Part shown: positions 7,201 to 15,691 of the stretch, piece by piece
Layout of the letters: each line of letters opens with the position of its first letter
Position numbering within the stretch: the first letter of the stretch is position 1
Assembly: GCA_013141115.1 (NCBI GenBank)
Contig: JABFRP010000003.1
Span: 310,001-374,000 of the forward strand
DNA: 64,000 nt
Origin: Ferruginibacter sp.
GTDB taxonomy: Bacteria; Bacteroidota; Bacteroidia; Chitinophagales; Chitinophagaceae
Reading direction: 5' to 3'
The notes under the pieces: generated by a model
The model's input: only the letters and a program-made list of their open reading frames with translations
Told to the model about the DNA's origin: nothing
Database searches by the model: none
Translations under genes and position numbers: made by a program

Positions 7201-7417
7201 TTGTTTTCTTTAGGAATTAGAATCTTGTTTTCTTTGGATATTTTGGTTTTCTATAGGTTTAGATATTGTTATTCTTTATTGTTTTAAAAAAATTAGAAGT
7301 TGACTGATATTGGATTGTTTTTCAGGTTTTTCACAAACATTGGATTGATTTCTTTTGGCTTCTTCAGGATTTTTGGATAATGATTGATATTTAATTCCTA
7401 TCAATCAACTTCTGACA

Positions 7418-7448
7418 CAAAGATGCGATGTTAAAAGATTGTGAACAA
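7418..7448 (-). promoter_or_regulatory. Promoter of RNA unit 2
   Basis: TTG (7448-7446), 20 bp, CATCTTTG (7425-7418) on the minus strand, same spacing as unit 1. Confidence 0.55.
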
Positions 7449-7649
7449 GAGCGTTATTGCTCTTTTTTACAGTTACTGTATTTACGGGGGTAATAGTAAA
7501 TGTGCTGTTAGTACTATGCGATAGTTACGTGTTTAAGTAACGTGTTTTTACTATTTTGGTATAGTAAAAGCTGCCAATATGAAAAATGCTGCATCGTTAC
7601 AATGCAGCATTAGTAAGGTTTTTTGCGAATAGTAAAAAACCTATTATAA

Positions 7650-9005
7650 TTATTTTGAAAGACTTTGAATAATGTCGTATTTGGTTACAATGTGATATAA
7701 GCCGCTGTCGTCTTTACTTAAAACGGCGCCATTTTCTTTTGTAATAAACGAACTTAAACGCTCTACAGAGGTGTCAAACGCTACTTCCGGGTATGGTTTT
7801 TCAATAACAGAATTTACCAGATCGCTTTTTATTTCGGCATTGTTTAAAATCTTGTTGAATAAACCACTTTCTGATATTGATCCAACATTATTTTCTCCAT
7901 CTATTACAGGGATATGTTCAATATCATACTTCTTCATTAATTCAATAGCTTCAAGTACTGTTTGATTACTGCTTACAGTAACCAGTTTTTGCGTACCTCT
8001 TCCGCTAATAAGATCTTTAAATGTTTTTACTTCTAAAAAACCTCTTTCCATCATCCATTCGTCGTTATATATTTTACCTACATAGCGGCTTCCATGGTCA
8101 TGAAAGATCACTACCACCACATCATCTTTTTTTAACTGGTCCTTTAAATTAAATACACCTTGCAAACAACTGCCGGCGCTATAGCCGCAAAACAAACCTT
8201 CTTCTTTAGCAATACGTCTGGCCATTATGGCGCCATCTTTATCGGTAACTTTTGTAAAGGCATCAATTACACTCATATCGTAATTCTCCGGTACAAAGTC
8301 TTCTCCAAAGCCTTCGCTTATGTATGGGTACACTTCTTTTTGATCCAGCTCACCCGTTTCAAAATATTTTTTTAGTAAAGAGCCGTAGCTGTCAATGGCC
8401 CATACTTTAATATCAGGATTTTTTTCTTTCAGGTATTTGCCTGTACCAACAATAGTACCGCCGGTACCGGTGGCTACTACCAAATGAGTAACCTTACCTT
8501 CTGTTTGTTCCCAAATTTCGGGGCCGGTTTGCTCGTAATGTGCCTGGCGGTTGGCTAAATTATCATATTGATTTACGTACCAGCTATTGGGTACTTCGGT
8601 TGCCAATCTTTTGCTTACCGAATAATAACTGCGGGGATCTTCGGGCTCTACATTAGTGGGGCAAACAATTACTTCGGCACCCACTGCCTTTAAAATATCT
8701 GCTTTTTCTTTTGATTGCTTATCGGTAGTGGTAAAAATACATTTGTAGCCCTTTACGCAGGCAGCTAGTGCAAGGCCCATTCCGGTATTGCCGCTGGTAC
8801 CTTCTATTATTGTACCGCCTGGTTTTATTTTACCTTCTTTTTCTGCCACTTCCAGCATTTTTAAAGCCATACGGTCTTTAATACTGTTGCCGGGGTTAAA
8901 GTATTCCACTTTTGCCAATACAGTGCAGGGCAGCTGTTTGGTAATTTTATTTAGTTTAATAAGAGGAGTATCACCAATGGTTTCTAAAATATTATTCAGC
9001 CACAT
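7650..9005 (-). CDS. Cystathionine beta-synthase (PLP enzyme with CBS domain pair)
   Basis: 451 residues. Residues 1-320 are a fold-type II PLP enzyme: the PLP lysine is Lys43 in NPGNSIKDRMA, the substrate loop is EGTSGNTGMGLA (about 68-79), and the phosphate-binding loop is GTGTGGTIVGTG. Residues about 335-451 hold two CBS motifs, as in cystathionine beta-synthase; ordinary cysteine synthases lack them. The N-terminal haem region of animal enzymes is absent. The likely reaction is condensation of homocysteine with serine (or O-acetylserine plus sulfide), in cysteine biosynthesis by transsulfuration. CBS pairs often bind adenosyl ligands, so allosteric control is plausible. Single-gene unit with its own TAnnTTTG promoter. 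Confidence 0.88.
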   Translation of the reverse strand: MWLNNILETIGDTPLIKLNKITKQLPCTVLAKVEYFNPGNSIKDRMALKMLEVAEKEGKIKPGGTIIEGTSGNTGMGLALAACVKGYKCIFTTTDKQSKEKADILKAVGAEVIVCPTNVEPEDPRSYYSVSKRLATEVPNSWYVNQYDNLANRQAHYEQTGPEIWEQTEGKVTHLVVATGTGGTIVGTGKYLKEKNPDIKVWAIDSYGSLLKKYFETGELDQKEVYPYISEGFGEDFVPENYDMSVIDAFTKVTDKDGAIMARRIAKEEGLFCGYSAGSCLQGVFNLKDQLKKDDVVVVIFHDHGSRYVGKIYNDEWMMERGFLEVKTFKDLISGRGTQKLVTVSSNQTVLEAIELMKKYDIEHIPVIDGENNVGSISESGLFNKILNNAEIKSDLVNSVIEKPYPEVAFDTSVERLSSFITKENGAVLSKDDSGLYHIVTKYDIIQSLSK

Positions 9006-9023
9006 GTTTTTTTAGTTTTGCGG

Positions 9024-9051
9024 CAAAGGTAATTTTTTAATTTAACTGCAA
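9024..9051 (-). promoter_or_regulatory. Promoter of the CBS gene
   Basis: Minus strand TTG (9051-9049), 17 bp, TACCTTTG (9031-9024): an exact -7 match with a possible -33. The rest of the 313-bp gap 9006-9318 shows no gene. Confidence 0.6.
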
Positions 9052-9286
9052 CCATTTGGCTTTAATAAGCCGGTTAAAAAATGTAATTGCAATAAAAGTG
9101 ATACCTCGAAACTTTTCTACAAAACATTAACAGCAGCATCTACTTACCATAAAATCACTTACCCCGACCTTTATGTCATCAAATATCCTAACAGAAAACT
9201 ACCAATCCTGTATCCGAAAAACAAATTAACCTCTGAACTGTAAGCAACATCATTAGTTTGAAAGACTAAGCAGTTGTTAACAACGA

Positions 9287-9314
9287 AGAAAGCCTCCTTA
9301 AGCGGAGGCTTTCT
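9287..9314 (-). terminator. Terminator of the S41 protease gene
   Basis: AGAAAGCCTCC pairs perfectly with GGAGGCTTTCT, starting 5 bp after the stop codon at 9319. The plus-strand side is followed by TATTTTATTTTT, the minus-strand side only by CGTTGTT. Confidence 0.7.
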
Positions 9315-9318
9315 TATT

Positions 9319-10908
9319 TTATTTTTGTATTAATTCTACTGCTTTTTTTACGGTATTGTCTTCGGTATTCAGCACCTGTACCATTCCTTCGGTACGCCAC
9401 AATTGCCGGGCTATTGAGGAGTTGATGCGATTAGTGATATCTGCTTTTTCTTTTGCACTAATATTACTTAAGGTGATGGAGTCTTTAGCTGCAATAGTTA
9501 CAAATTCTTTCCAGTTATTTTCTGTAAAAGAAAAAGTTTTTACAAAATCGCTGGGGGTTTTATAAATTTTTAATTGCGGTAAATTTTGCAAATAAAATTT
9601 ATAAGCAAAATTGCCGATAACTCCTTTGGCATACAATTTTGCCGTGCTGATACTAAAGCCACTGGTATCCAAAGCCACAAAATAATCGGGTGTAATGCCG
9701 CCACCGCCATATACTTTTTTGCCTCCAGGGGTTTTATATATTTTGCTGGTATCATTTTTTACAGAGTCGGCACTTTGTGTTTCTCCATCATGAAAGCGGT
9801 TGGAAATTTCGTCGTAATAAGCTTTTTCGCCATTGGCATAGGGCCTTTGAATACTGCGGCCCAGCGGGGTATAATACCTTGCAATAGTTAAACGCAAAGC
9901 ACTGTTATCACTCAGGTCAAATTGTTCCTGTACTAAACCCTTACCAAAACTGCGGCGGCCAATTATGGTAGCCCTGTCCCAATCTTGCAATGCACCAATT
10001 AATATTTCGCTGGCACTTGCAGTGCCTTCATCGGCCAATACAACAAGACCACCTTTTTCAAATTGTCCTTCTCTGCGGCAGCGGTATTCTTTTTTAGCAA
10101 CATGTTTTCCCTCTGTATAAGTGATCAGTTTATCACCCGGTAAAAGTTCATCAGCTATTTCCACCGCTTCATCTAAAATGCCGCCGCCATTGCCTCGCAA
10201 ATCAAGTATTAGTTTTTGCAACCCTTGCTTTTTTAAAGCCATTAAAGCATCCATAAACTCACGATAGGTTTGTTGCGAAAACTTGTTGAGTTTTATGTAA
10301 CCTACTCCATTATCCATCATATAGCTGGCATCCAAACTATTTAAAGGAATTGCACCCCTTTCAATGGTAACTTTTCTTTGCTCGGTACCACGTAAAAAAA
10401 CAATGTTTACTTTAGTGCCACGATCGCCACGTAATAGTTTTCTTATTTTATCCGCATCTATTTTTTTACCTGCCACAGCACTGTCTTCCACGGCAATAAA
10501 CTTATCGCCGGTTAATACGCCTGCTTTAAAACTAGGCCCGTCTTTTATAACATTTATCACATTTATAGTGTCGTTAAAAATATTAAATTCAATACCCACA
10601 CCATAAAATTTTCCAGCCAGGTCTTCATTAACACCCTGCAGTTGTTCGGCAGGTATAAAAACGGAGTGGGGGTCCAGTTTGTTTAATATAGCCTGTATGG
10701 CGGTATCGGCCAGTGCATCAGCCTTTACCTCATCTACATATTTGTTTTGAATGAGATCCATTATTTCCTGTATAGGCCTTCGTTTCTCTAAATAAAAGAA
10801 ACTTTTTCCCGGCATATTATCTCTCATCTTAAAGCCCAGATACATTCCAACGATCATTGTAATACTGAAAAGGAGGGGTAACCAAACCTGTACTTTTTTA
10901 TTATTCAT
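9319..10908 (-). CDS. S41 family C-terminal processing peptidase (CtpA/Prc-like)
   Basis: 529 residues from the ATG at 10908 (MNNKKVQVWLPLLF); an upstream ATG at 10953 is less likely because a TATCTTCG box lies between them at 10913-10920. The N-terminus is a signal-anchor. A PDZ domain follows (about 90-170; GVGIEFN, GPSFKAGVLTGD), then the tail-specific protease core with the nucleophile in GTASASEILIGAL and the catalytic lysine in SFGKGLVQE. Family members cleave substrates at the C-terminus in the periplasm for envelope quality control. The C-terminal 130 residues resemble the extra domain of Bacteroidetes homologues. It stands alone, divergent from the murK-murQ pair. Confidence 0.93.
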   Translation of the reverse strand: MNNKKVQVWLPLLFSITMIVGMYLGFKMRDNMPGKSFFYLEKRRPIQEIMDLIQNKYVDEVKADALADTAIQAILNKLDPHSVFIPAEQLQGVNEDLAGKFYGVGIEFNIFNDTINVINVIKDGPSFKAGVLTGDKFIAVEDSAVAGKKIDADKIRKLLRGDRGTKVNIVFLRGTEQRKVTIERGAIPLNSLDASYMMDNGVGYIKLNKFSQQTYREFMDALMALKKQGLQKLILDLRGNGGGILDEAVEIADELLPGDKLITYTEGKHVAKKEYRCRREGQFEKGGLVVLADEGTASASEILIGALQDWDRATIIGRRSFGKGLVQEQFDLSDNSALRLTIARYYTPLGRSIQRPYANGEKAYYDEISNRFHDGETQSADSVKNDTSKIYKTPGGKKVYGGGGITPDYFVALDTSGFSISTAKLYAKGVIGNFAYKFYLQNLPQLKIYKTPSDFVKTFSFTENNWKEFVTIAAKDSITLSNISAKEKADITNRINSSIARQLWRTEGMVQVLNTEDNTVKKAVELIQK

Positions 10909-11061
10909 TTTACGAAGATAAGAAGTAAGTAATTTGGAATTGGTAATTGACAATTAGGAATTAGTTTTACCAAAATATTATTTAAAAGATTTTATGCTTA
11001 TAATTAAGAATCGGGCATTGCAAAAATGCATTAACTTCAAGTACAATTTTAAAAAAGAACA

Positions 11062-11901
11062 ATGGCTATTAAATTAATTGCAGACAGTGGATCAACAAAA
11101 GCCGAATGGTGCCTTGTTGACGGGAAAAAGAAAAAAACAATTTACACCCAGGGGCTAAGTCCTTATTTTCTAACATCGGATCAAATACAAACAATAATTG
11201 AGCAGGAACTGAAACCCAAAATGAAGCAGGTAGCGCCGGATGAGATATTTTTTTACGGCACCGGCTGTAGCAGCCCCGATAATATTAAGCTGGTAAAAAA
11301 AGCCTTGCAAAAAGTTTTTCCTAAAGCAAAAATTGCTATTGATCACGATTTAATGGGTGCTGCCAAAGCATTGTGCGGCACAGAAAAAGGCATTGCCTGT
11401 ATTTTAGGTACAGGCTCTAACTCCTGTTTTTATAATGGAAAAAAAATAGTAAAAAACAGCCCGGGCCTGGGGTATGTTTTGGGTGATGAGGGCAGTGGTG
11501 CTTATTTGGGTAAAAAAGTAATTCAGTATTTTCTTTATAATACTTTTGATGAAGACCTGATGGATCGTTTTACAGCAAGATTTAATACCAGCAGTTACGA
11601 AATATTAGAGGCAGTTTACAAAAAGCCGCTGCCTAACCGCTACCTGGCTTCTTACGCCATTTTTTTGGCAGAAAACCGGGGGCATTACATGATTGAAAAT
11701 ATTATTGAAGATGGTTTCAATGATTTTTTCTTTAACCACATTTATAAATACCGTGAAAGCTGGACCCTGCCTATCAACTTTATCGGCAGCGTGGCGTATG
11801 GTTTTAAAGATGTACTGAAAGATATGTGCAACTCCTACGAACTGCAATTGGGTAAAGTATTAAAAAAACCCATGGATGGGTTGGTAAAGTATCACAGTTA
11901 A
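11062..11901 (+). CDS. murK: BadF/BcrA-type sugar kinase, probable N-acetylmuramic acid kinase
   Basis: 279 residues of the BadF/BadG/BcrA ATPase fold: the phosphate-1 motif LIADSGSTKAEWCLV at the N-terminus, the sugar/ATP loop ILGTGSNSCFYNG (about 115-127), and GLGYVLGDEGSGAYLGKK. Annotated homologues are N-acetylglucosamine kinases. Here it lies 21 bp before murQ in the same direction. In Tannerella a kinase of this type next to murQ phosphorylates N-acetylmuramic acid, giving the MurQ substrate, so that role is preferred. Substrate assignment rests on context; GlcNAc kinase is the alternative. Confidence 0.8.
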   Translation: MAIKLIADSGSTKAEWCLVDGKKKKTIYTQGLSPYFLTSDQIQTIIEQELKPKMKQVAPDEIFFYGTGCSSPDNIKLVKKALQKVFPKAKIAIDHDLMGAAKALCGTEKGIACILGTGSNSCFYNGKKIVKNSPGLGYVLGDEGSGAYLGKKVIQYFLYNTFDEDLMDRFTARFNTSSYEILEAVYKKPLPNRYLASYAIFLAENRGHYMIENIIEDGFNDFFFNHIYKYRESWTLPINFIGSVAYGFKDVLKDMCNSYELQLGKVLKKPMDGLVKYHS

Positions 11902-11922
11902 TAAATTAGAAGCAGCATTGTT

Positions 11923-12738
11923 ATGGCATTTGAAAGAATTACAGAAAAGGAAAGCAATTATCGTCATTTAGATAAAATGACAATAACAGAATTATTAACC
12001 AACATCAATAAGGAAGATGCAATTGTGCCGGGTGCGATTGCAAAAGAAATTCCTCAAATTGAAGCATTGGTACACAGTATTGTTGATAAAATGCTAATGG
12101 GAGGTCGTCTTTTTTATATAGGTGCAGGCACCAGTGGCCGGCTGGGTATTGTAGATGCCAGCGAATGCCCACCCACTTACGGTGTGCCTTATGGTTTGGT
12201 AGTAGGTATTATTGCGGGAGGCTATAAAGCCATTACAGAAGCGGTGGAATTTGCCGAAGACGATACTGAACAAGGTTGGAAAGATTTACAGGCACATCAG
12301 GTAAATAATAAAGATGTGGTTATTGGTATAGCGGCAAGTGGTACTACGCCTTATGTAATTAGTGCTTTGGAAAAATGCAGGGAACATAATATAGTAACGG
12401 GCAGCATTTGCTGCAATTATAATGCACCTATAAGCCAGGCGGCAGATTATCCTATTGAAGTGGTGGTAGGACCAGAGTTTGTAACCGGTAGCACCCGTAT
12501 GAAAAGCGGTACTGCTCAAAAACTGGTGTTGAACATGATCTCTACATCTGTAATGATACAATTGGGCAGGGTAGAAGATAATAAAATGGTGAACATGCAA
12601 CTATCTAACGACAAGCTGGTGGATCGTGGCGTAAAAATGCTGATGGAAAAACTGGGCCTTCAGGAATATGAAACTGCAAAAGAATTGTTACTGCACCAGG
12701 GAACCGTTAAAAAAGCTATTGAAAGCTTCCGTTCATAA
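11923..12738 (+). CDS. murQ: N-acetylmuramic acid 6-phosphate etherase
   Basis: Cleaves the D-lactyl ether of MurNAc 6-phosphate to give GlcNAc 6-phosphate and lactate, returning peptidoglycan sugars to metabolism in the cytosol. The 271-residue protein shows the SIS-domain sugar-phosphate site FYIGAGTSGRLGIVDASECPP and the family pattern GPEFVTGSTRMKSGTAQKLVLNM. Length is typical of Bacteroidetes MurQ, slightly shorter at the C-terminus than E. coli MurQ. It is directly downstream of the murK-like kinase, forming a two-step MurNAc salvage unit. Confidence 0.95.
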   Translation: MAFERITEKESNYRHLDKMTITELLTNINKEDAIVPGAIAKEIPQIEALVHSIVDKMLMGGRLFYIGAGTSGRLGIVDASECPPTYGVPYGLVVGIIAGGYKAITEAVEFAEDDTEQGWKDLQAHQVNNKDVVIGIAASGTTPYVISALEKCREHNIVTGSICCNYNAPISQAADYPIEVVVGPEFVTGSTRMKSGTAQKLVLNMISTSVMIQLGRVEDNKMVNMQLSNDKLVDRGVKMLMEKLGLQEYETAKELLLHQGTVKKAIESFRS

Positions 12739-12800
12739 AAAAGTAGAAGAAGTTTTGTGTATTTTTATTAACTTAGGTATCTAATTACAAAACTACTCAT

Positions 12801-14072
12801 ATGAATGTAAAAATTTTACTCTCCACATCATTTATTATTTCTTCATTTGCAGCACTGGCACAGGATGCCGGTAAAACTTATGCAATAACCGGTGATGGTA
12901 CCGGCGATTTTCGCTGGATGAATATACGCCAGGTGGATATAGCTTCCGGTAAAGTTACCCGGGATATATACCAGAATAATAAAACCGCTTTTGTTTTAAC
13001 CGATGCTACTACAAAAACGCCGGCATCTCAGCTTACTTTTAAATACGATAATAATGGTGCAGCTACAACTGTACAAATGCAGGATGTGCCAACAGTAACC
13101 ATGGTGGCAGCTGCTGCTTATGATAAAAGGCACGATAAATTATTTTTTACACCCATGAGAGTGGGAGAATTACGGTGGTTGGATGTAAATGCCAAAGGAG
13201 ATATTCCAAAATTTTATACCGAAAAAACGCAACTGCTGAACACATTAGATATGATGGATGAAGCTAATCATATTACCCGTATGGATATTGCTGCGGATGG
13301 TAATGGCTATGCTATTACCAATGATGGTAACCATTTGATACGCTTTACCACTGGTAAAAAAACGGTGATTACTGACATGGGAAATTTAGTAGATGCTGAA
13401 GATAATAAAAGCGGTATTTCTATTCATAACAAATGTACCAGTTGGGGTGGCGATATGATTGCTGATGCTTACGGTAAGTTGTATGTAATATCTGCAATGC
13501 ACCAGGTTTTTAAAGTGGATATTGATACAAGAATTACTACACACATAGGTACTATCACCGGTTTACCTGCAAACTACACCACCAACGGTGCAGCAGTGGA
13601 TGCCGATGATTATATTGTGTTGAGCAGCGCTAATAGTTTTGAAGGCTACTATAAAATAAAGTTAGACGATCTTGCTGCAGTTAAAATTGAAGGTTCTGAT
13701 AAAGTATATAACGCATCGGATCTGGCAAACGGTAATTTGTTATTTCAAAAAGAAGCTACTGCTAAAAAAACTTTTGATATACCATCTTTAGCACCCGTTG
13801 CAACAATTAATACAGATGCAAGAATTTTCCCTAACCCGGTAACTTCAAATGAATTTAAAGTACTGTTCGATGGACAGAAAGCAGGAAAATATACCGTAGC
13901 GTTGATTGATCTTTCTGGCAGGGCAGTATTTTCTACTATAGTAAATGTAAGCAGCAAGCTGCAGAGAGAGACTGTACGGATTGCCCGTACCGTTGGCAAA
14001 GGTGTGTATTTAGTAAAAGTTTCAGACGCATCCAATCAATTAGTATTTACAGAAAGAGTAGTGGTACAATAA
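12801..14072 (+). CDS. Secreted protein with type IX secretion sorting domain
   Basis: 423 residues. A signal peptide (MNVKILLSTSFIISSFAALA, cleaved before QDAG) precedes a large region of beta-propeller-like character with repeated aspartate/glycine turns (about 30-330). The last 80 residues are a type A C-terminal sorting domain: IFPNPVTSNEFKVLF near 345, a GKYTVALIDLSGR strand pair, and GKGVYLVKVSDA before the end. Such domains send proteins through the type IX system to the cell surface or medium. The passenger function is not recognised. It is a single gene followed by a strong terminator. Confidence 0.8.
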   Translation: MNVKILLSTSFIISSFAALAQDAGKTYAITGDGTGDFRWMNIRQVDIASGKVTRDIYQNNKTAFVLTDATTKTPASQLTFKYDNNGAATTVQMQDVPTVTMVAAAAYDKRHDKLFFTPMRVGELRWLDVNAKGDIPKFYTEKTQLLNTLDMMDEANHITRMDIAADGNGYAITNDGNHLIRFTTGKKTVITDMGNLVDAEDNKSGISIHNKCTSWGGDMIADAYGKLYVISAMHQVFKVDIDTRITTHIGTITGLPANYTTNGAAVDADDYIVLSSANSFEGYYKIKLDDLAAVKIEGSDKVYNASDLANGNLLFQKEATAKKTFDIPSLAPVATINTDARIFPNPVTSNEFKVLFDGQKAGKYTVALIDLSGRAVFSTIVNVSSKLQRETVRIARTVGKGVYLVKVSDASNQLVFTERVVVQ

Positions 14073-14094
14073 AAATATTATGGTTTTTAGTACG

Positions 14095-14124
14095 GAGGTT
14101 GTCGGAAATGACAACCTCTTTTTT
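14095..14124 (+). terminator. Terminator after the T9SS cargo gene
   Basis: GAGGTTGTC pairs perfectly with GACAACCTC around a 6-base loop and is followed by TTTTTTATT. Confidence 0.9.
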
Positions 14125-14201
14125 ATTACCCCAATTTAAAAATTAAAATTTTGTTTTGCAGGTGTGTTGTTTGAACTTTGTATGCACAAAAATTATTTTA
14201 A

Positions 14202-14765
14202 GTGCAGGATATAGAACCATATTACAACTGGCGCCATTTATATGCAGCGGAGGAAGACGAGTTGTCGCCTTTTTACGGAAGAACTTACAGCGAGTTTGAA
14301 TTTAGTCAAACTGTATATAATTATTACATACATCCACAATGGGATGATTTTGGCAGCAAAACATTGTACATGAAAATTTTGTTTGTTGATTATGAACAAA
14401 ATTATGCCATCATAGAATTGATAGGCGAATGGAACGATGCCATTGAAAATGATATTATGACCTTGCGCAGAGACGTTACAGATATTTTATATGCCAAAGG
14501 AATTACAAAATTTATTATCATAGCAGAGAATGTATTAAATTTTCACAGCAGTGATGATAGCTATTATGAAGAGTGGCGGGAGCAGTTAGAAGATGATGGA
14601 GGCTGGGTGGTAATTATAGATATGCCGCAGCAAAGCCAGTATGATTTTAAAAAAGCAAGACTTACCAATTATATCAGTTTAATGGATTTTCCCCAATGGA
14701 GAACCTTAAAACCAGATATGGTTTTTCAGCAGGTAGATAACTGGATAATAAAATTGCTGGATTAA
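14202..14765 (+). CDS. Conserved acidic hypothetical protein upstream of sdhC
   Basis: 187 residues, acidic, no signal peptide or membrane segment. The start is a GTG (MQDIEPYYNWRHLY); a GAACTTTG -7-like box at 14173-14180 places transcription just before it. The sequence has alternating hydrophobic strands (KILFVDYEQNYAIIELIGEW, FIIIAENVLNF, GGWVVIIDMP) and amphipathic helices, suggesting an alpha/beta fold of the STAS-like size. I do not recognise a family. It precedes sdhC by 98 bp but has its own promoter region, so a link with succinate dehydrogenase is not established. Confidence 0.75.
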   Translation: MQDIEPYYNWRHLYAAEEDELSPFYGRTYSEFEFSQTVYNYYIHPQWDDFGSKTLYMKILFVDYEQNYAIIELIGEWNDAIENDIMTLRRDVTDILYAKGITKFIIIAENVLNFHSSDDSYYEEWREQLEDDGGWVVIIDMPQQSQYDFKKARLTNYISLMDFPQWRTLKPDMVFQQVDNWIIKLLD

Positions 14766-14850
14766 AATGGCATCGTTTGCACAAAAACATTTAACAATCT
14801 AGCTTTTTTGAATGATTACAACGTAAATTCGCTTTCCAAAATTCAATCAT

Positions 14851-14859
14851 TAACTTTTG
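14851..14859 (+). promoter_or_regulatory. Promoter -7 region of the sdh operon
   Basis: TAACTTTTG ends only 4 bases before the sdhC ATG at 14864, so the transcript would have almost no leader. Confidence 0.45.
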
Positions 14860-14863
14860 CACA

Positions 14864-15544
14864 ATGACCTTTAAACAGCTTTTTACTTCTTCAATAGGCA
14901 AGAAGTTTACGATGGGGCTCACCGGATTATTTCTAATTTCATTTCTTGTTATTCATTGCACCGTCAACTCCATGATCTTTTTTAATGATAATGGCGAAAT
15001 GTTTAACTACTACGCTCACTTTATGAGCCACAATTATATTGTGAGGGTATTAGAGCTGGGGTTGTTTGCCGGATTAGTAGCCCACATTATTCAGGGTTTG
15101 TTACTGTGGAAACAAAACAACGCTGCAAGGCCGGTTAAATACGCCGTAAACGCAGCAGGTACCAACAGTAAATGGTACAGCCGCAGCATGGGTTTGCTGG
15201 GTACTTTATTGTTATTCTTTTTAGTAATTCATATTTCTAAATTTTTTGTAGATACTAAAATTGCATTGTATGCAAATGGCGGAGAGAATGATGCCAGCCA
15301 TAATTTATTTGAAGCTATGAAAGAAGAGTTTCAACAATTGTGGGTGGTGGTTGTTTATATCATTGGTGTGGTTTCTTTATTCTGGCATTTGTTACATGGC
15401 TTTCCCAGTGCATTTCAAACCATGGGTATTAATCATAAAAAATACACTCCAATAATTAAAGTTGTGGGAATAGGATTTTCTGTAATTGTGTGTGTATTGT
15501 TTGCTTTAATGCCGCTGGCTTTTTATTTAGAGTGGATAAAATAA
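14864..15544 (+). CDS. sdhC: Succinate dehydrogenase cytochrome b subunit
   Basis: Membrane anchor of the three-subunit succinate:menaquinone oxidoreductase of the Bacteroidetes/Bacillus b558 type. 226 residues with five hydrophobic segments and histidines placed to bind two haems: LVIHCTVNS near 27-35, HFMSHNY near 54-60, HIIQG near 76, VIHISKFF near 125 and FWHLLHGFPSAFQTMG near 170-185. The opening KQLFTSSIGKKFTMGLTGL is typical of the family. It is followed after 147 bp by sdhA; sdhB comes only after three inserted genes. Confidence 0.94.
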   Translation: MTFKQLFTSSIGKKFTMGLTGLFLISFLVIHCTVNSMIFFNDNGEMFNYYAHFMSHNYIVRVLELGLFAGLVAHIIQGLLLWKQNNAARPVKYAVNAAGTNSKWYSRSMGLLGTLLLFFLVIHISKFFVDTKIALYANGGENDASHNLFEAMKEEFQQLWVVVVYIIGVVSLFWHLLHGFPSAFQTMGINHKKYTPIIKVVGIGFSVIVCVLFALMPLAFYLEWIK

Positions 15545-15580
15545 TTATTCGCTTTTTAAAAAGATGAATAAAGATTTACT

Positions 15581-15607
15581 GCTGAAGAGTGTACTTCGTT
15601 CCTCAGC
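15581..15607. repeat. Small hairpin between sdhC and sdhA
   Basis: GCTGAAGA pairs with TCCTCAGC with one mismatch. The rest of 15545-15691 holds no gene; AT-rich sequence precedes sdhA. Confidence 0.35.
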
Positions 15608-15691
15608 ATAAACTTTACCAATGAAGCTGAACAAAGAACAACTGATGACCTCAAAAAAATAATTCAAAATTTCTAATTTATAATTAACGAT

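Larger units (their letters stand above)
6883..7414 (-). ncRNA. Putative structured RNA, unit 2
   Basis: Second minus-strand transcription unit, about 530 nt, from the promoter at 7418-7448 to the hairpin at 6883-6912. The 15-bp long-range helix is kept between 7399-7413 and 7295-7309 even though two bases differ from unit 1, each copy using one G-U pair. The following U-run is also kept. In-frame stops (TAG, TAA) interrupt the possible 19-residue repeat frame, which argues against coding. Confidence 0.5.
6870..7488 (-). repeat. Large duplicated intergenic unit, copy 2
   Basis: 619-bp second copy of 6127-6780, in direct orientation with 743 bp between left ends. It lacks one 57-bp repeat and holds a short insertion near 6970-7000. 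The remainder of the 6098-7649 gap (6781-6869 and 7489-7649) holds no recognisable feature apart from a short ATGCTGCAT/ATGCAGCAT hairpin near 7584-7610. Confidence 0.88.
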
